From assembly GCA_963732905.1 (NCBI GenBank), contig CAVTBM010000008.1:1240001-1304000 (forward strand): a stretch of 64,000 nt of DNA, read 5' to 3'. The notes below the pieces were generated by a model that had not been told where the DNA came from, did not search any database, and saw only the letters and a program-made list of their open reading frames with translations. Source of the stretch: DASQZK01 sp963732905. GTDB taxonomy: Bacteria > Bacteroidota > Bacteroidia > Bacteroidales > GCA-2748055. This document shows positions 63,902 through 64,000 of the stretch, one piece after another. The position numbers and the translations under genes are program-made. Position 1 is the stretch's first letter; the number at the start of each line of letters is the position of its first letter.

Positions 63902-64000
63902 GCCCAACGGTAAGTATAAGAATAGTAGCCGACTTCGTGGTACTTCCCTATCAAGTTGCAAGAAAGTTGATGCGTGTTATAACCGCTGAATTTACTGCTA
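63902..64000 (-). other. attC-like site, left part (runs off the window)
   Basis: GCCCAAC at 63902-63908 gives minus-strand GTTGGGC preceded by CC, the R' box that starts the cassette of gene 63337. GGTAAGTATAAGAATAGTAG and GTTGATGCGTGTTATAACCGC follow; the other arm lies partly outside. Confidence 0.55.

Larger units (their letters stand above)
50954..64000 (-). mobile_element. Putative integron gene-cassette array (continues past the window)
   Basis: All genes lie on the minus strand and are separated by imperfect palindromes with GTT-containing edges. At each recognised unit, the bases at its start (minus strand, right edge) recur inverted at its left-end palindrome: GTTGGGCAAARTAC (63908/63320), GTTGTAACCARTTG (63203/62449), GTTATAGCACRTGC (62332/60921), GTTATGGTTT (60801/60122), GTTATGGCGCRTTTT (60004/59387), TTGGCGGTA (56082/55242) and GTTATGGGCTRG (51698/50954). 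That is what cassette excision at attC sites predicts: R'' complementary to the cassette's 5' end. No integrase gene is in the window. Cassettes read away from higher coordinates, so intI and attI should lie beyond 64000. Several units between 51.7 and 59.3 kb are less clear. Confidence 0.7.

Overview
The window looks like a chromosomal contig of a Bacteroidota bacterium. Several things point there: secreted proteins with type IX secretion (T9SS) C-terminal sorting modules, promoters of the -33 TTTG / -7 TAnnTTTG type, LytTR regulators paired with TPR-containing histidine kinases, many small lipoproteins, and GH92/GH29 glycan-degradation genes. I cannot name a genus.

Region 1 (1-12.6 kb) is ordinary, relatively GC-rich core genome: a partial glycosyltransferase, murB, a phosphohexose mutase, mltG, an aspartate-type aminotransferase, a small membrane protein, htpG, an ornithine-type aminotransferase, a LytTR response regulator, a TrmH-like methylase and HU. 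Region 2 (12.8-17.3 kb) is an old insertion hotspot at tRNA-Ser(UGA). The last 17 bases of the tRNA locus are repeated 818 bp downstream, seven ~105-bp tandem repeats lie between the two copies, and a decayed tyrosine-integrase start, two broken FtsX/MacB permease pieces and a delta-60-repeat T9SS protein follow. Region 3 (17.3-32.8 kb) is AT-richer. It holds two near-identical nhaA copies 13 kb apart, an S8 protease lacking its catalytic Asp, an S9 prolyl oligopeptidase, a decaying family of small lipoproteins, and a frameshifted LytTR regulator separated from its likely TPR-histidine kinase by a 225-bp repeat array. Region 4 (33-43 kb) has a second, larger 225-bp array, then a GH92 mannosidase and a deoxysugar locus (rhamnose mutarotase, GH29 fucosidase, URO-D-like protein, RhaT-type transporter, AraC regulator).

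Region 5 (43.3-64 kb) is the most unusual. Every gene is on the minus strand and most are small, hypothetical or toxin-antitoxin genes separated by 70-160-bp imperfect palindromes. In at least seven units the sequence at the unit's start (GTTRNGG-like) recurs inverted at its far end, inside the next palindrome. Matches run from 10 of 10 to 15 of 16 bases. This is the signature of integron gene cassettes with attC sites (R'' complementary to the cassette's own 5' end), so I interpret about 50.9-64 kb as part of a sedentary chromosomal integron whose integrase should lie beyond the right edge. Next to it (47.5-48.3 kb) is the wreck of a diversity-generating retroelement: a FISUMP-type target protein reduced to its lipoprotein signal and C-terminal variable domain, an Avd remnant with three stops, and the C-terminus of the reverse transcriptase.

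All assignments come from reading the sequence. No database search or folding was run.
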